In this document: positions 14,142 to 21,555 of the stretch, piece by piece
Layout: each line of letters begins with the position of its first letter
Numbering within the stretch: the first letter of the stretch is position 1
Assembly (NCBI GenBank): GCA_964519145.1
Contig: CAZFHL010000007.1
Span: 1-22,150 of the forward strand
From: CAZFHL01 sp964519145
GTDB lineage: Bacteria; Patescibacteriota; Minisyncoccia; Phycocordibacterales; WO2-35-19
Reading direction: 5' to 3'
Length of the DNA stretch: 22,150 nt
The notes under the pieces: generated by a model
Database searches by the model: none
Seen by the model: only the letters and a program-made list of their open reading frames with translations
Told to the model about the DNA's origin: nothing
Made by a program: the position numbers and the translations under genes

Positions 14142-15821
14142 TTATATATCTAAACCAACAACTCTTTCAACTTCATCAAGTGTTGTTATACCTTTAAGTA
14201 CTTTAATGATTCCATCTTGTTGCATTGTTAAAATACCTTGCTCTTTGCTTGCATTTAACACCTCTCTTTCACTAGGATTGTCTTCAACTGTTTTTTCCAC
14301 TTTTTCATCTATAAGTATTGCTTCATAAACACCTGTTCTACCTATAAAACCTGTGAAGTTGCACTTATCACAACCAACACCATATGATATATCTTTTAAA
14401 TTTATATCTTTTATATAATTTTTATCAAAAATTGAATCTATTATTTTGTTTATTATTTCCAATTTACTACTTTCCAAAGTTGTTTGTTTTTTACAATAAG
14501 GACATATTTTTCTTACAAGTCTTTGTGCCATTGTTAGATTAATGGCAGAAGTGATGATTTTTGAATTTACTCCTAAATCTATAAGTCTTGCAAAAGTCCC
14601 ATAAACATTATTTGTGTGTAGTGTAGAAAAAACTAAATGTCCTGTTAAAGAAGAATTTATGGCTATTTCAGCTGTTTCACTATCTCTTATTTCTCCTACC
14701 ATGATTACATCAGGATCTTGTCTTAATGCACTCCTTAAACCTTCAAGGAATGTATAACCAGATTCTTCATCTGTTTGTGTTTGGACTATGCCTTTCAAGT
14801 GGTATTCGATAGGGTTTTCAATTGTTATAATTTTTATTTCAGGTGTATATATTTTTTTTAAAAAAGCATAAAGGGTTGTTGTTTTACCGCTACCAGTAGG
14901 ACCTGTGTTTAATATCATTCCGTTTGGTTTTTTTAATTCTTTCTTTATTATATTTAAAAGTTTTTCATCAATACCTAAATCTTCAAGTGGTACAGATATA
15001 GATTCTGGATTCAAAACTCTAAGCACCACAGATTCCCCATAACCTTCTGGTAATAGGGAAGTTCTTACTTCTATTTCTGTATCATTTATTTTTATACTAA
15101 ATCTACCATCCTGAGCTTTTTCTTTTGTATTTAGTTTTAAATTTGATACTAGTTTTATACGAGATAGAAGTAGGTTATATGTACTTGTGTCTATATTTAA
15201 AATGTCGTTTAAAACACCATCTAATCTGTATCTTATTCTAACAGAAGACTCTTCTGGCTCTATATGAACATCGGAAGCGTTTATTGATATTGCTCCTGCT
15301 AAAATAATTTCAAGTATTTTTGAAATTCTATAACTCTTTTTTTGACTAATAATAGTCTCTATCGATGTTTTTATGTCAGATATATTTTTTATATCTTTTA
15401 CTATTGTTTGTATATCTTCGTTTGCAATATCAATGGAACCACTTTGTGTTTCCATTGAATAGGACAAATCTTTGTATCTATTCCAAACTTTTTCTAGGCT
15501 TTGTTTTGATGCGATAAATAATTCGATAATATATCCTCTATCTTTAAGATTTTCCAATGTTTCTATTGTTTTTGGATTGTTTGGAGAATATATGGCAATA
15601 GATATTTTTTTGTTTATGATGTTAAATGGTGCCACTAAAGATTCTCTTGAATCTGCTTCTTTTATAATTCGTAAAGAATCTATATTTATAGGGTTTATAG
15701 ATAGGTCTATATAAGGTAGGGTATACTTTTTGGCAATCATTTGAGCTAAACTCTCCTCCTCTTTTTCTTTTAATTGCTCTATTTTTTCTTTTTGTTTATT
15801 TTCATCAAAATGTATAGTCAT
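14142..15821 (-). CDS. pilB: type IV pilus assembly ATPase, PilB/GspE family
   Basis: A 559-residue cytoplasmic secretion ATPase that drives pilin polymerisation. The N-terminal MshEN-type domain covers about 1-130 (AQMIAKKYTLPYIDLS). The ATPase core has Walker A GPTGSGKTTTLY (about 304-315), the Asp-box ENPIEYHLKG, Walker B with the following catalytic Glu in DPDVIMVGEIRDSETA, and the His-box GHLVFSTLHTN. A zinc tetracysteine follows with CPYCKK (about 438) and CDKC (about 483), characteristic of extension ATPases (PilB/GspE) rather than retraction ATPases (PilT). CPR cells commonly carry type IV pili, thought to serve host attachment and DNA uptake. No other pil gene is adjacent here; upstream is a divergent lipoprotein gene with a repeat element in between. 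Confidence 0.93.
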   Translation of the reverse strand: MTIHFDENKQKEKIEQLKEKEEESLAQMIAKKYTLPYIDLSINPINIDSLRIIKEADSRESLVAPFNIINKKISIAIYSPNNPKTIETLENLKDRGYIIELFIASKQSLEKVWNRYKDLSYSMETQSGSIDIANEDIQTIVKDIKNISDIKTSIETIISQKKSYRISKILEIILAGAISINASDVHIEPEESSVRIRYRLDGVLNDILNIDTSTYNLLLSRIKLVSNLKLNTKEKAQDGRFSIKINDTEIEVRTSLLPEGYGESVVLRVLNPESISVPLEDLGIDEKLLNIIKKELKKPNGMILNTGPTGSGKTTTLYAFLKKIYTPEIKIITIENPIEYHLKGIVQTQTDEESGYTFLEGLRSALRQDPDVIMVGEIRDSETAEIAINSSLTGHLVFSTLHTNNVYGTFARLIDLGVNSKIITSAINLTMAQRLVRKICPYCKKQTTLESSKLEIINKIIDSIFDKNYIKDINLKDISYGVGCDKCNFTGFIGRTGVYEAILIDEKVEKTVEDNPSEREVLNASKEQGILTMQQDGIIKVLKGITTLDEVERVVGLDI

Positions 15822-15879
15822 AATATATATTTTACATTATATTTTATTTAATCAAAGTAAATACAGATTATATTATTTC

Positions 15880-15998
15880 AAAATTCTTCGAATACAAAAC
15901 CTTTTTGGAGGTTAGCGAGCGCGGCTGGCGCAAGCTCGAGGAAAAATTTAGTAAAATTTTACCCGTGCTCCAAAAAGGTTTTGTATTCGAAGAATTTT
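15880..15998 (+). repeat. folded intergenic element, copy 2, with 31-bp perfect arms
   Basis: A 119-nt element. Arms 15880-15910 and 15968-15998 are perfectly complementary over 31 bp. The 57-nt interior has a GC-rich hairpin (CGAGCGCG, loop GCTGG, CGC-AA-GCTCG, 15916-15938) and an AT hairpin AAAATTT, loop AGTA, AAATTTT closed by GG/CC (15940-15963), followed by CCGTGCTCC. It lies between two divergent genes (pilB and a lipoprotein gene), where no terminator is needed. It has the same architecture as 13566-13690 with compensating base differences. Confidence 0.75.
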
Positions 15999-16059
15999 TA
16001 GGAACAACAATATATTTGCTTTTTATATATTTTGTTGTATTGTATAAAAGGAGGAATAA

Positions 16060-16719
16060 ATGAAAACATTAAAAGTATTTTGTTTTTTGTTGATTGCTTT
16101 TTTCTTGGCTTCTTGTACAACTTCAAAAAAAGTGGGCAATAGACATGAAGTATATATTCCAAAACAGACAAAACAAACAAAACCTGTAAGACAAGAAGAA
16201 CCAAAAGAAGAAAAAAGTAAACTTGAAAAACAAATTGAAAAAAGAATAGCTGAACAAAATAAACGCAAAGCATTGCTAGGGCTAGATTGCCCGCTTGGCG
16301 GTTATGAAAAGGTGGGAATTTTCGGTTCACTTTCCGATGATGCGCATTATTTAGGTATTTCAAATTCTACTAAATTTATTTTTAGGAGAGATATTTTTGT
16401 TTTGTATGTTAAAAATACAGAAGATATTCTTATTCAAATTAAAGATCCGGATAGTGGTATTGTGGTTGAAAATTTTTGTATTGGTGGATCAATAACTTTG
16501 GTTAAAAGTATTCCACCTCTTTCAAATATTAGTAGAAATGTTTTTTGGGTTGCTGAAACTGTAAATAGATATGGTATAATTGGGCAACAGCAAAGTCCTA
16601 TTGGAATTTTGTATAACAATAATGGTTCTTTTAGTTATAGACAAGATGGAATTTGGAATATTAAGTTAAATGTTATTGGGGGTACTTATAAAGAAAGTTT
16701 TGATAACATTCAAAAATAG
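16060..16719 (+). CDS. predicted lipoprotein, unknown function
   Basis: A 219-residue protein with a type II signal peptide: MKTLKVFCFLLIAFFLASC, lipobox LASC, lipidated Cys19. A charged, lysine- and glutamate-rich linker (about 40-70: PKEEKSKLEKQIEKRIAEQNK) may tether the globular part away from the membrane. The globular part (75-219) is strand-rich with two cysteines (LDCPLGG, ENFCIGG) and no recognised family. The gene has a strong Shine-Dalgarno, AAAAGGAGG, ending 5 nt before the ATG, and a GC-rich hairpin terminator after it. Both are unlike the housekeeping genes here and suggest acquired DNA or a different expression class. Confidence 0.85.
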   Translation: MKTLKVFCFLLIAFFLASCTTSKKVGNRHEVYIPKQTKQTKPVRQEEPKEEKSKLEKQIEKRIAEQNKRKALLGLDCPLGGYEKVGIFGSLSDDAHYLGISNSTKFIFRRDIFVLYVKNTEDILIQIKDPDSGIVVENFCIGGSITLVKSIPPLSNISRNVFWVAETVNRYGIIGQQQSPIGILYNNNGSFSYRQDGIWNIKLNVIGGTYKESFDNIQK

Positions 16720-16754
16720 ATTGTCGATATTTTAAATAAATGAAATTTGATATA

Positions 16755-16780
16755 AAAGACGAGGAGCAATCCTCGTCTTT
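16755..16780 (+). terminator. terminator of the lipoprotein gene
   Basis: AAAGACGAGGA (16755-16765) and TCCTCGTCTTT (16770-16780) form a perfect 11-bp stem with the loop GCAA, a GNRA tetraloop. T-rich sequence follows. It lies 36 nt after the lipoprotein stop and just before tsaE. Confidence 0.75.
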
Positions 16781-16796
16781 ATGTTATTATTATACT

Positions 16797-17243
16797 ATGT
16801 ATGAGTATATTTCAAAAAGCGTAGATGATACTAAAAAGATAGCCGAACAAATAGCCTCTTCTTTAATAGAAGAGAAGCGCCAAAAAGCTTTGATAGTAGG
16901 TTTGTATGGAAATTTAGGAGCAGGCAAAACAACATTTACTAAATATTTTGGCAATTTTTTAGATATAAAAGAAATGATACAAAGCCCCACATTTGTCATA
17001 CAAAAGATTTATAAAATAAATAAAAATCAATTTAAAAATTTTATTCATATAGATGCTTATAGAATAGAAAAAGATAGTGAAATGTTGAATATTGGTTGGA
17101 ATGAAATTATACAAAAAAAAGAAAATCTTATTTTTATAGAATGGCCAGAAAATATTTTAAATATAATAAATGATCATATAAAAATATTTTTCGAACATAT
17201 ATCAGAAAATGAAAGAAAGATAATTTATAAAAATGACAGATAA
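16797..17243 (+). CDS. tsaE: tRNA threonylcarbamoyladenosine biosynthesis ATPase TsaE
   Basis: A 148-residue P-loop ATPase that works with TsaB and TsaD in making t6A37 on ANN-decoding tRNAs. Walker A is LYGNLGAGKTTFTKYF (about 36-51). The family blocks SPTFVIQKIY (about 64-73) and HIDAYRIE (about 83-90) are present, followed by LIFIEWPENI (about 112-121), where the E-W pair is diagnostic. The frame is open back to 16740, but that would run through the preceding terminator hairpin, and family homology starts at MYEYISKSVDDT, so the ATG at 16797 is chosen. A TATTAT at 16785-16790 would again give an almost leaderless mRNA. It overlaps polA by 11 nt. Confidence 0.93.
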   Translation: MYEYISKSVDDTKKIAEQIASSLIEEKRQKALIVGLYGNLGAGKTTFTKYFGNFLDIKEMIQSPTFVIQKIYKINKNQFKNFIHIDAYRIEKDSEMLNIGWNEIIQKKENLIFIEWPENILNIINDHIKIFFEHISENERKIIYKNDR

Positions 17244-19605
17244 AAACAAAAAAGAAAAAGTAGTTTTGCTTGATGCGCACGCTATTATACACAGGGCGTA
17301 CCACGCTTTGCCAAATTTTGCTACAAGCAAAGGTGAGCCAACAGGAGCTTTATACGGGCTTATATTGATGATTTTAAAAATCATATCAGATTTAAAACCT
17401 GATTATATAATTGCTTGTTATGATTTGCCAAAACCAACATATAGACATGAGGTTTATGAAGGTTATAAAGCAGGCAGATCTAAAACAGATGATGAACTGG
17501 CTTTGCAATTAGAACAATCAAAAGAAGTTTGTGAAGCCTTTAATATTCCTATTTATTCAAAAGAAGGTTTTGAAGCAGATGATATGCTTGGAACAATCGT
17601 AGAACAATTAAAAAACAAAAAGTCTAGCATTGATATTATTATTGCTTCTGGAGATATGGATACAATGCAACTTATAGATCTTGATTTTGTAAAGGTTTAT
17701 ACTTTAAAAAAAGGAATCAAAGATACTATTTTATACAACGAAGAAAATGTTTTAAAAAGATTTGGTTTTGGTCCAAAACTTTTGCCGGATTTTAAAGGTT
17801 TGAGGGGTGATCCGTCTGACAATATTATTGGCATAAAAGGTATTGGAGAAAAAACAGCAACCGATTTGATTTTAAATTTTGGCACAATAGAAAATATATA
17901 TAAAAATTTAAAAAATAATAAAGATAAGTTTGAAAAGGTGGGTATCAAAAAAAGGATAATAGAATTGTTAGAAAACGGGGAAGAGGAAGCTGTTTTTAGT
18001 AAAATGCTCGCGACAATAAGAAGAGATGCTCCTATTCATTTTGTATTACCAAAACAAAAATGGGTTGATTGTTTGGATATAAATAAAACAAATGAATTAT
18101 TTAAAAAATTTGAATTCAGGTCTTTAAATGAAAAAATAAAAAGCATTTTAGAAAAATCAAGCAATTTAAGTCTTTTGCCAGAAAATAATAGTGATAAAAA
18201 AGAAATAGAAGAATCTGTTTTAAAAGAAACAGCTCTTGCTTTGTGGGTGGTAGATTCAAATTATACAAATCCAGATATTTCAGATATTTTAAATTTTTCT
18301 AATACAGACAATTTTGAAGATGCCAGAAAAAATATTTTTGAAGAGCTTAAAAAAAGAGGTGTTTTTAATATATATAATGATATAGAAAAACCGCTTATTT
18401 TAATCATTAACAAAATGCAAGAAAGAGGTATTTTGGTTGATAAAGATTTATTTATAAAAATAAATAAAAAATATTCTTTAGAATTAAAGGAGATAGAGAG
18501 AAATATATGGAAAGAAGCAGGTGTAGAATTTAATATAGCCTCTCCAAAACAACTTGGTGAAATTTTGTTTGATAAATTAAACATTACTGTTAAAAATCAA
18601 AAAAAGACAAGTACTGGTGCTAAATCAACCAAAGAATCAGAACTTTTAAAAATGAAAGATTTGCATCCAATTATTAATCACATTTTGGAATATAGAGAAT
18701 TGTCAAAAATTTTGGGTACATATTTAGAACCAATACCAAAACTTTTGGATAAAGATAACAGACTACATTCTACTTTTGTTCAAACAGGTACTACTACAGG
18801 CAGGATGTCTTCAACTGATCCAAATTTGCAAAATATACCAATAAGTTCAGAAAAGGGCAGAGTCATAAGAGATGCTTTCATTGCTACACCAAAGTTTTCT
18901 TTTTGTGCTTTTGATTATTCTCAAATAGAACTTCGTATAGCTTCATTTTTATCAAAAGACCAAAAAATGATAGAAATTTTTAAGTCTGGAGAGGATATTC
19001 ATACTAGTGTTGCTTCTTATGTTTTTGGTGTACAAAAAGATGATGTGACAAAAGAAATGCGCAGAAAAGCCAAGGTTATAAACTTCGGTATATTGTATGG
19101 TATGGGTATAAACGCTTTGATTACAAATTTAAATTCAGATAGAAAAACTGCTCAAGAATTTTACAATACATATTTTGAAAAATTTGATGGACTGGCAAAA
19201 TATTTAGAAGACACTAAAAAATTTGCAGAAGAAAATGGATTTACAAAAACTTTTTTTGGCAGGAAAAGATATTTTGATGGTTTTAAATCTAAAATTCCAT
19301 TTATAAAAGCTATGGCAGAAAGGATGGCTATAAACGCTCCAATACAAGGCACTCAAGCAGATATCATCAAGATTGCTATGAAAAAAATAGATAAATTTTT
19401 GATTGATAATAAATTAGATGAAAAAGTTTTTTTAATTTTACAAATACATGATGAGTTGATATACGAAATAGAAGATAGTTTGATAGATTTTGTTTACCCT
19501 AAAATTATTGATATTATGGAATCTGTATTAAGTATAAAAGAAACTAGTGGTGTACCGATAAAAGCCAATTTTCTTAAAGGCAAAAGTTGGGGTAATCTTA
19601 TATAA
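17233..19605 (+). CDS. polA: DNA polymerase I without a recognisable 3'-5' exonuclease domain
   Basis: A 790-residue repair and Okazaki-fragment polymerase. The N-terminal 5'-3' exonuclease/FEN domain (about 8-300) has LLDAHAIIHRAYHALP, EGFEADDMLGT, ASGDMDTMQL, GDPSDNIIGIKGIGEKTA. The polymerase domain (about 383-790) has motif A FDYSQIELR (about 560-568), motif B RRKAKVINFGILYG (about 610-623) and motif C LQIHDELIYE (about 736-745), all complete. Between them only about 75 residues remain (about 310-385), without the DxE and other acidic motifs of proofreading, so it should be active but not self-correcting. The ATG overlaps the tsaE end by 11 nt; the next gene starts 6 nt after its stop. 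Confidence 0.96.
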   Translation: MTDKNKKEKVVLLDAHAIIHRAYHALPNFATSKGEPTGALYGLILMILKIISDLKPDYIIACYDLPKPTYRHEVYEGYKAGRSKTDDELALQLEQSKEVCEAFNIPIYSKEGFEADDMLGTIVEQLKNKKSSIDIIIASGDMDTMQLIDLDFVKVYTLKKGIKDTILYNEENVLKRFGFGPKLLPDFKGLRGDPSDNIIGIKGIGEKTATDLILNFGTIENIYKNLKNNKDKFEKVGIKKRIIELLENGEEEAVFSKMLATIRRDAPIHFVLPKQKWVDCLDINKTNELFKKFEFRSLNEKIKSILEKSSNLSLLPENNSDKKEIEESVLKETALALWVVDSNYTNPDISDILNFSNTDNFEDARKNIFEELKKRGVFNIYNDIEKPLILIINKMQERGILVDKDLFIKINKKYSLELKEIERNIWKEAGVEFNIASPKQLGEILFDKLNITVKNQKKTSTGAKSTKESELLKMKDLHPIINHILEYRELSKILGTYLEPIPKLLDKDNRLHSTFVQTGTTTGRMSSTDPNLQNIPISSEKGRVIRDAFIATPKFSFCAFDYSQIELRIASFLSKDQKMIEIFKSGEDIHTSVASYVFGVQKDDVTKEMRRKAKVINFGILYGMGINALITNLNSDRKTAQEFYNTYFEKFDGLAKYLEDTKKFAEENGFTKTFFGRKRYFDGFKSKIPFIKAMAERMAINAPIQGTQADIIKIAMKKIDKFLIDNKLDEKVFLILQIHDELIYEIEDSLIDFVYPKIIDIMESVLSIKETSGVPIKANFLKGKSWGNLI

Positions 19606-19611
19606 ATTTAT

Positions 19612-20070
19612 ATGGATCAAAATACATTATTTAAAGAATATAAAGGGGTTTTTGATACAGAAACAGATGAACTTTCAGTAAAAAAAGAATTTGTATATAG
19701 CTGGAGTCCTTTTGTTTTGCAAGATGCTGTTGGAGAAAAAGATATAAAAAAGATTTGGATAGAATATAGGAGAGTTTTGGATTCTGGTGTATCAACAGAA
19801 GAAATATTTCATAAAATAACATCTAAGGTTAGAGATATGCTGGGTATACTTCAAGGTCTTACAAAAGAAGATTTGGATATTAAAAGCGATTATCCTTATA
19901 ATAAATCTAAACAACATTCAAAAAAATGGAGTTTGAAAGAACTAAAATATTTTTATCAAAAACTTGTATTTACTTATCATAAGGTTAGATTGCCAAAAGA
20001 GAGAGATAATTTAGACTATTTTTCAAATGATTTAGAGATTTCTTTAGAGATTTTGATATTAAGCCTTTGA
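19612..20070 (+). CDS. HolA-like protein (DNA polymerase III delta collar domain)
   Basis: A 152-residue protein resembling only the C-terminal (collar) domain of the clamp-loader delta subunit. Matching features: SWSPFVLQDAVGEKDIKKIWIEY (the 'alg-Al..gd..ka...l' helix pair), a break, EEIFHKITSKVRDMLGIL, then the final helices WSLKELKYFYQKLVFTYHKVRL and a terminal LEISLEILILSL. Full-length delta is about 340 residues with an N-terminal AAA+-like part that opens the clamp; that part is missing here. It lies 6 nt after polA, so is likely cotranscribed with it. It may be a minimal clamp-loader subunit. The call is from pattern and context. It ends at TGA. Confidence 0.55.
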   Translation: MDQNTLFKEYKGVFDTETDELSVKKEFVYSWSPFVLQDAVGEKDIKKIWIEYRRVLDSGVSTEEIFHKITSKVRDMLGILQGLTKEDLDIKSDYPYNKSKQHSKKWSLKELKYFYQKLVFTYHKVRLPKERDNLDYFSNDLEISLEILILSL

Positions 20071-20094
20071 TTTTAATATAAATTGTAGTATATT
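20067..20094 (+). promoter_or_regulatory. promoter of the tRNA-Lys gene
   Basis: TTGATT (20067-20072) and TATATT (20089-20094) with a 16-nt spacer. The predicted start near 20101 is 4 nt before the tRNA 5' end. The -35 overlaps the stop of the preceding gene. Confidence 0.5.
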
Positions 20095-20104
20095 CTTATA
20101 TTAT

Positions 20105-20180
20105 GCGCCCGTAGCTCAGTCGGTAGAGCAGCTCCCTTTTAAGGAGATGGTCGTAGGTTCGATTCCTACCGGGCGCACCA
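20105..20180 (+). tRNA. tRNA-Lys (anticodon TTT)
   Basis: A 76-nt cloverleaf with encoded CCA. Acceptor GCGCCCG/CGGGCGC, D stem GCTC/GAGC, anticodon loop CTTTTAA with anticodon TTT, T arm GTAGG-TTCGATT-CCTAC, discriminator A. In the anticodon stem GCTCC/GGAGA the outermost pair (27-43) is a G-A mismatch, the other four pairs are normal. It is a single gene, decoding AAA/AAG, the most used lysine codons in so AT-rich a genome. Confidence 0.97.
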
Positions 20181-20193
20181 ATAATTTAATAAT

Positions 20194-20358
20194 ATGGAGA
20201 AATTTAATATAGAAATAGAGACAAATATTGGTTGGGTTAGTTACCATCAAATAATGAGACCTGGCGAAGAAAGAGCTAGAGAAATAATGAAAGAGCTCCA
20301 AGAAAAGTTTCCTGATGCAAATTTTAGGATCATTAAATGGTCAGGTTTGGTTATTTAA
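20194..20358 (+). CDS. small hypothetical protein, 54 residues
   Basis: A 54-residue ORF just 13 nt after the tRNA, with no Shine-Dalgarno. It starts MEKFNIEIETNIGWVSYHQI; an acidic/basic amphipathic helix follows (EERAREIMKELQEKF, about 25-39), then a likely strand NFRIIKWSGLVI. It reads like a compact alpha/beta domain, not a random frame, but I do not recognise a family. It may be cotranscribed with the tRNA or be the first gene before the small membrane-protein cluster. A chance ORF is possible. Confidence 0.5.
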   Translation: MEKFNIEIETNIGWVSYHQIMRPGEERAREIMKELQEKFPDANFRIIKWSGLVI

Positions 20359-20430
20359 TTTATTTTGAAAAACACGTATAACAATTGTTTTTTTTGGTGT
20401 AATGCGTTATTGTTGTAAAAGAGGTGTTCA

Positions 20431-20514
20431 GTGAATTTTATATCAGCAATTGGTGAAGGTTTATCGACTCTATTTAAAATTGTATTTTTTGTTTGTATTG
20501 TCCTTATTTGTTGA
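20431..20514 (+). CDS. 27-residue single-pass membrane peptide
   Basis: A GTG-start ORF (MNFISAIGEGLSTLFK followed by IVFFVCIVLIC) ending at TGA. A GAGG Shine-Dalgarno at 20421-20424 stands 6 nt before the GTG. Residues about 14-27 form one hydrophobic helix with two cysteines. It resembles small membrane peptides that modulate larger complexes or act as toxins, but no family is recognised. It is first of three small envelope genes in the same direction. Confidence 0.5.
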   Translation: MNFISAIGEGLSTLFKIVFFVCIVLIC

Positions 20515-20600
20515 ATAACTATCATCTTTTGTTTTAAAAATCAGATATTAAATTTTATTGGGTGTTCTTAATTTAAGGGTAAGTAAGAAAAGGAGAAATC

Positions 20601-20714
20601 ATGGAATTTTTAAAAGAAGTATTAAATCCAGGATGTCATTGGATAGGCATCTTTGCAATTGGTTGGTTTTATGTTGCAACATTTGTTGATTTTTTTAAAG
20701 ATCCAAAAAAATAA
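20601..20714 (+). CDS. 37-residue membrane protein
   Basis: A 37-residue ORF (MEFLKEVLNPGCHWIG, then IFAIGWFYVATFVDFF, then KDPKK). A strong Shine-Dalgarno AAGGAG ends 5 nt before the ATG. There is one hydrophobic segment, about 14-32, with a cytoplasmic basic tail (KDPKK) and an aromatic belt (W, F, Y). No family recognised. It is 86 nt after the 27-residue gene and 31 nt before the lipoprotein gene, all with good ribosome sites, so they probably form one unit. Confidence 0.6.
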   Translation: MEFLKEVLNPGCHWIGIFAIGWFYVATFVDFFKDPKK

Positions 20715-20745
20715 GTAAATTCAAAACCAAAAAAGGAGATTGATT

Positions 20746-21003
20746 GTGTTGAATAATGTTTTCATTGCACTACTACTTTTGGTGTCATTGTCTATTGTTG
20801 GTTGTAACAATGTAAATGGAAATCAAGACTCTAAATCTTTTTCAAATCACATTATACAAAATATTCGTTATGTCAAAGATAATCGAACCAATATTTGTTT
20901 TGCTTTTTATCAAATTGCTACTGGTCCAGCTCTCGCGGCTGTTCCATGTGAGAATATTCCAAGCGAAATGTTGGCGGTGTCTAGTTTGTATGTGAATAAA
21001 TAA
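20746..21003 (+). CDS. small predicted lipoprotein
   Basis: An 85-residue protein with a type II signal peptide (MLNNVFIALLLLVSLSIVGC, lipobox IVGC, lipidated Cys20). The mature part has two further cysteines (TNICFAFYQ and AVPCENIP), which may form a disulphide. GGAG at 20735-20738 ends 7 nt before the GTG at 20746, favouring it over the in-frame TTG at 20740, which would be only 1 nt from the ribosome site. The NICFAFYQ then CENIP arrangement recalls small exported proteins, but no family is recognised. A strong terminator follows. This is the last gene of the small-envelope cluster. Confidence 0.75.
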   Translation: MLNNVFIALLLLVSLSIVGCNNVNGNQDSKSFSNHIIQNIRYVKDNRTNICFAFYQIATGPALAAVPCENIPSEMLAVSSLYVNK

Positions 21004-21015
21004 TTAAACTAATAT

Positions 21016-21059
21016 AACCCTCGCTAGGCATTTGTCTAGCGAGGGTTTTCATTTTTTTT
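21016..21059 (+). terminator. rho-independent terminator of the small-envelope cluster
   Basis: AACCCTCGCTAG (21016-21027) and CTAGCGAGGGTT (21036-21047) form a perfect 12-bp GC-rich stem with an 8-nt loop. An eight-T run follows at 21052-21059. This is the most textbook terminator in the window. Confidence 0.9.
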
Positions 21060-21078
21060 GTTTTTTTAAGTATTTATT

Positions 21079-21483
21079 TTATAAAGGCAAATCAAAAGCA
21101 AAAGCACCTGCTCCGCTTAATAACAAAGATATGGTGATTGATAAAACTAACATATAAAAAACCAGACTTCTTTTTATAATTTTTGAATTTTTGTATTCAA
21201 AAAATATTTCAATAAAAGTGATTATTGAAAGCATGAGAGCGCTAATTTGTGTGTAAAGACCGATTACAAGCAACAGACCAAAGATTATATGTAGACCTCC
21301 AAAAATTTTTATACAAAACTCTTTTTTAGGTATGTTTAAAAAAGTAAAAGTATTTATCCAATTATCTCTTTCTTTTTTAAATATTAAAAAACCAATATCT
21401 ATAAACACAATACCAATAACCACTCTCAATATAAGGGGGGCTAAAAGGGAATAAACCAGCAATTCAGGAAAAGTATTTAACAT
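21079..21483 (-). CDS. DoxX-like membrane protein
   Basis: A 134-residue integral membrane protein with about four hydrophobic segments (about 10-33, 58-80, 82-95 and 105-130). Its pattern matches DoxX-related proteins: LILRVVIGIVFIDIGF near the N-terminus, FGGLHIIFGLLLVIGLYTQ in the middle (the 'G..ei..Gl.L..G..T' block) and a terminal LLSGAGAFAFDLPL, very like the family's 'l.G.G.fslD' ending. DoxX proteins are associated with redox or electron-transfer functions in some bacteria; the role here is unknown. It faces the small-envelope cluster and diverges from the methyltransferase gene. Confidence 0.75.
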   Translation of the reverse strand: MLNTFPELLVYSLLAPLILRVVIGIVFIDIGFLIFKKERDNWINTFTFLNIPKKEFCIKIFGGLHIIFGLLLVIGLYTQISALMLSIITFIEIFFEYKNSKIIKRSLVFYMLVLSITISLLLSGAGAFAFDLPL

Positions 21484-21555
21484 ATGAGTTTAATAAATAT
21501 TATTTGTAATCTAAATCAAGTATAGTATATTCTAATATAATATTTATATCAATAA

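Noticed and set aside
15911..15967. Integron attC-like site in the repeat element (GTTAG near the left arm)
   Set aside because: GTTAGCG does not fit the attC core GTTRRRY, no integrase or cassette array is present, and the other copies lack it.
16740..16796. Upstream start for tsaE giving 19 extra residues
   Set aside because: The extension would be encoded by the terminator hairpin of the previous gene and has no family similarity.
2674..20514. TGA recoded as glycine (alternative genetic code of some CPR lineages)
   Set aside because: dnaA, the HolA-like gene and the 27-residue gene all end properly at TGA and no TGA occurs inside conserved genes.
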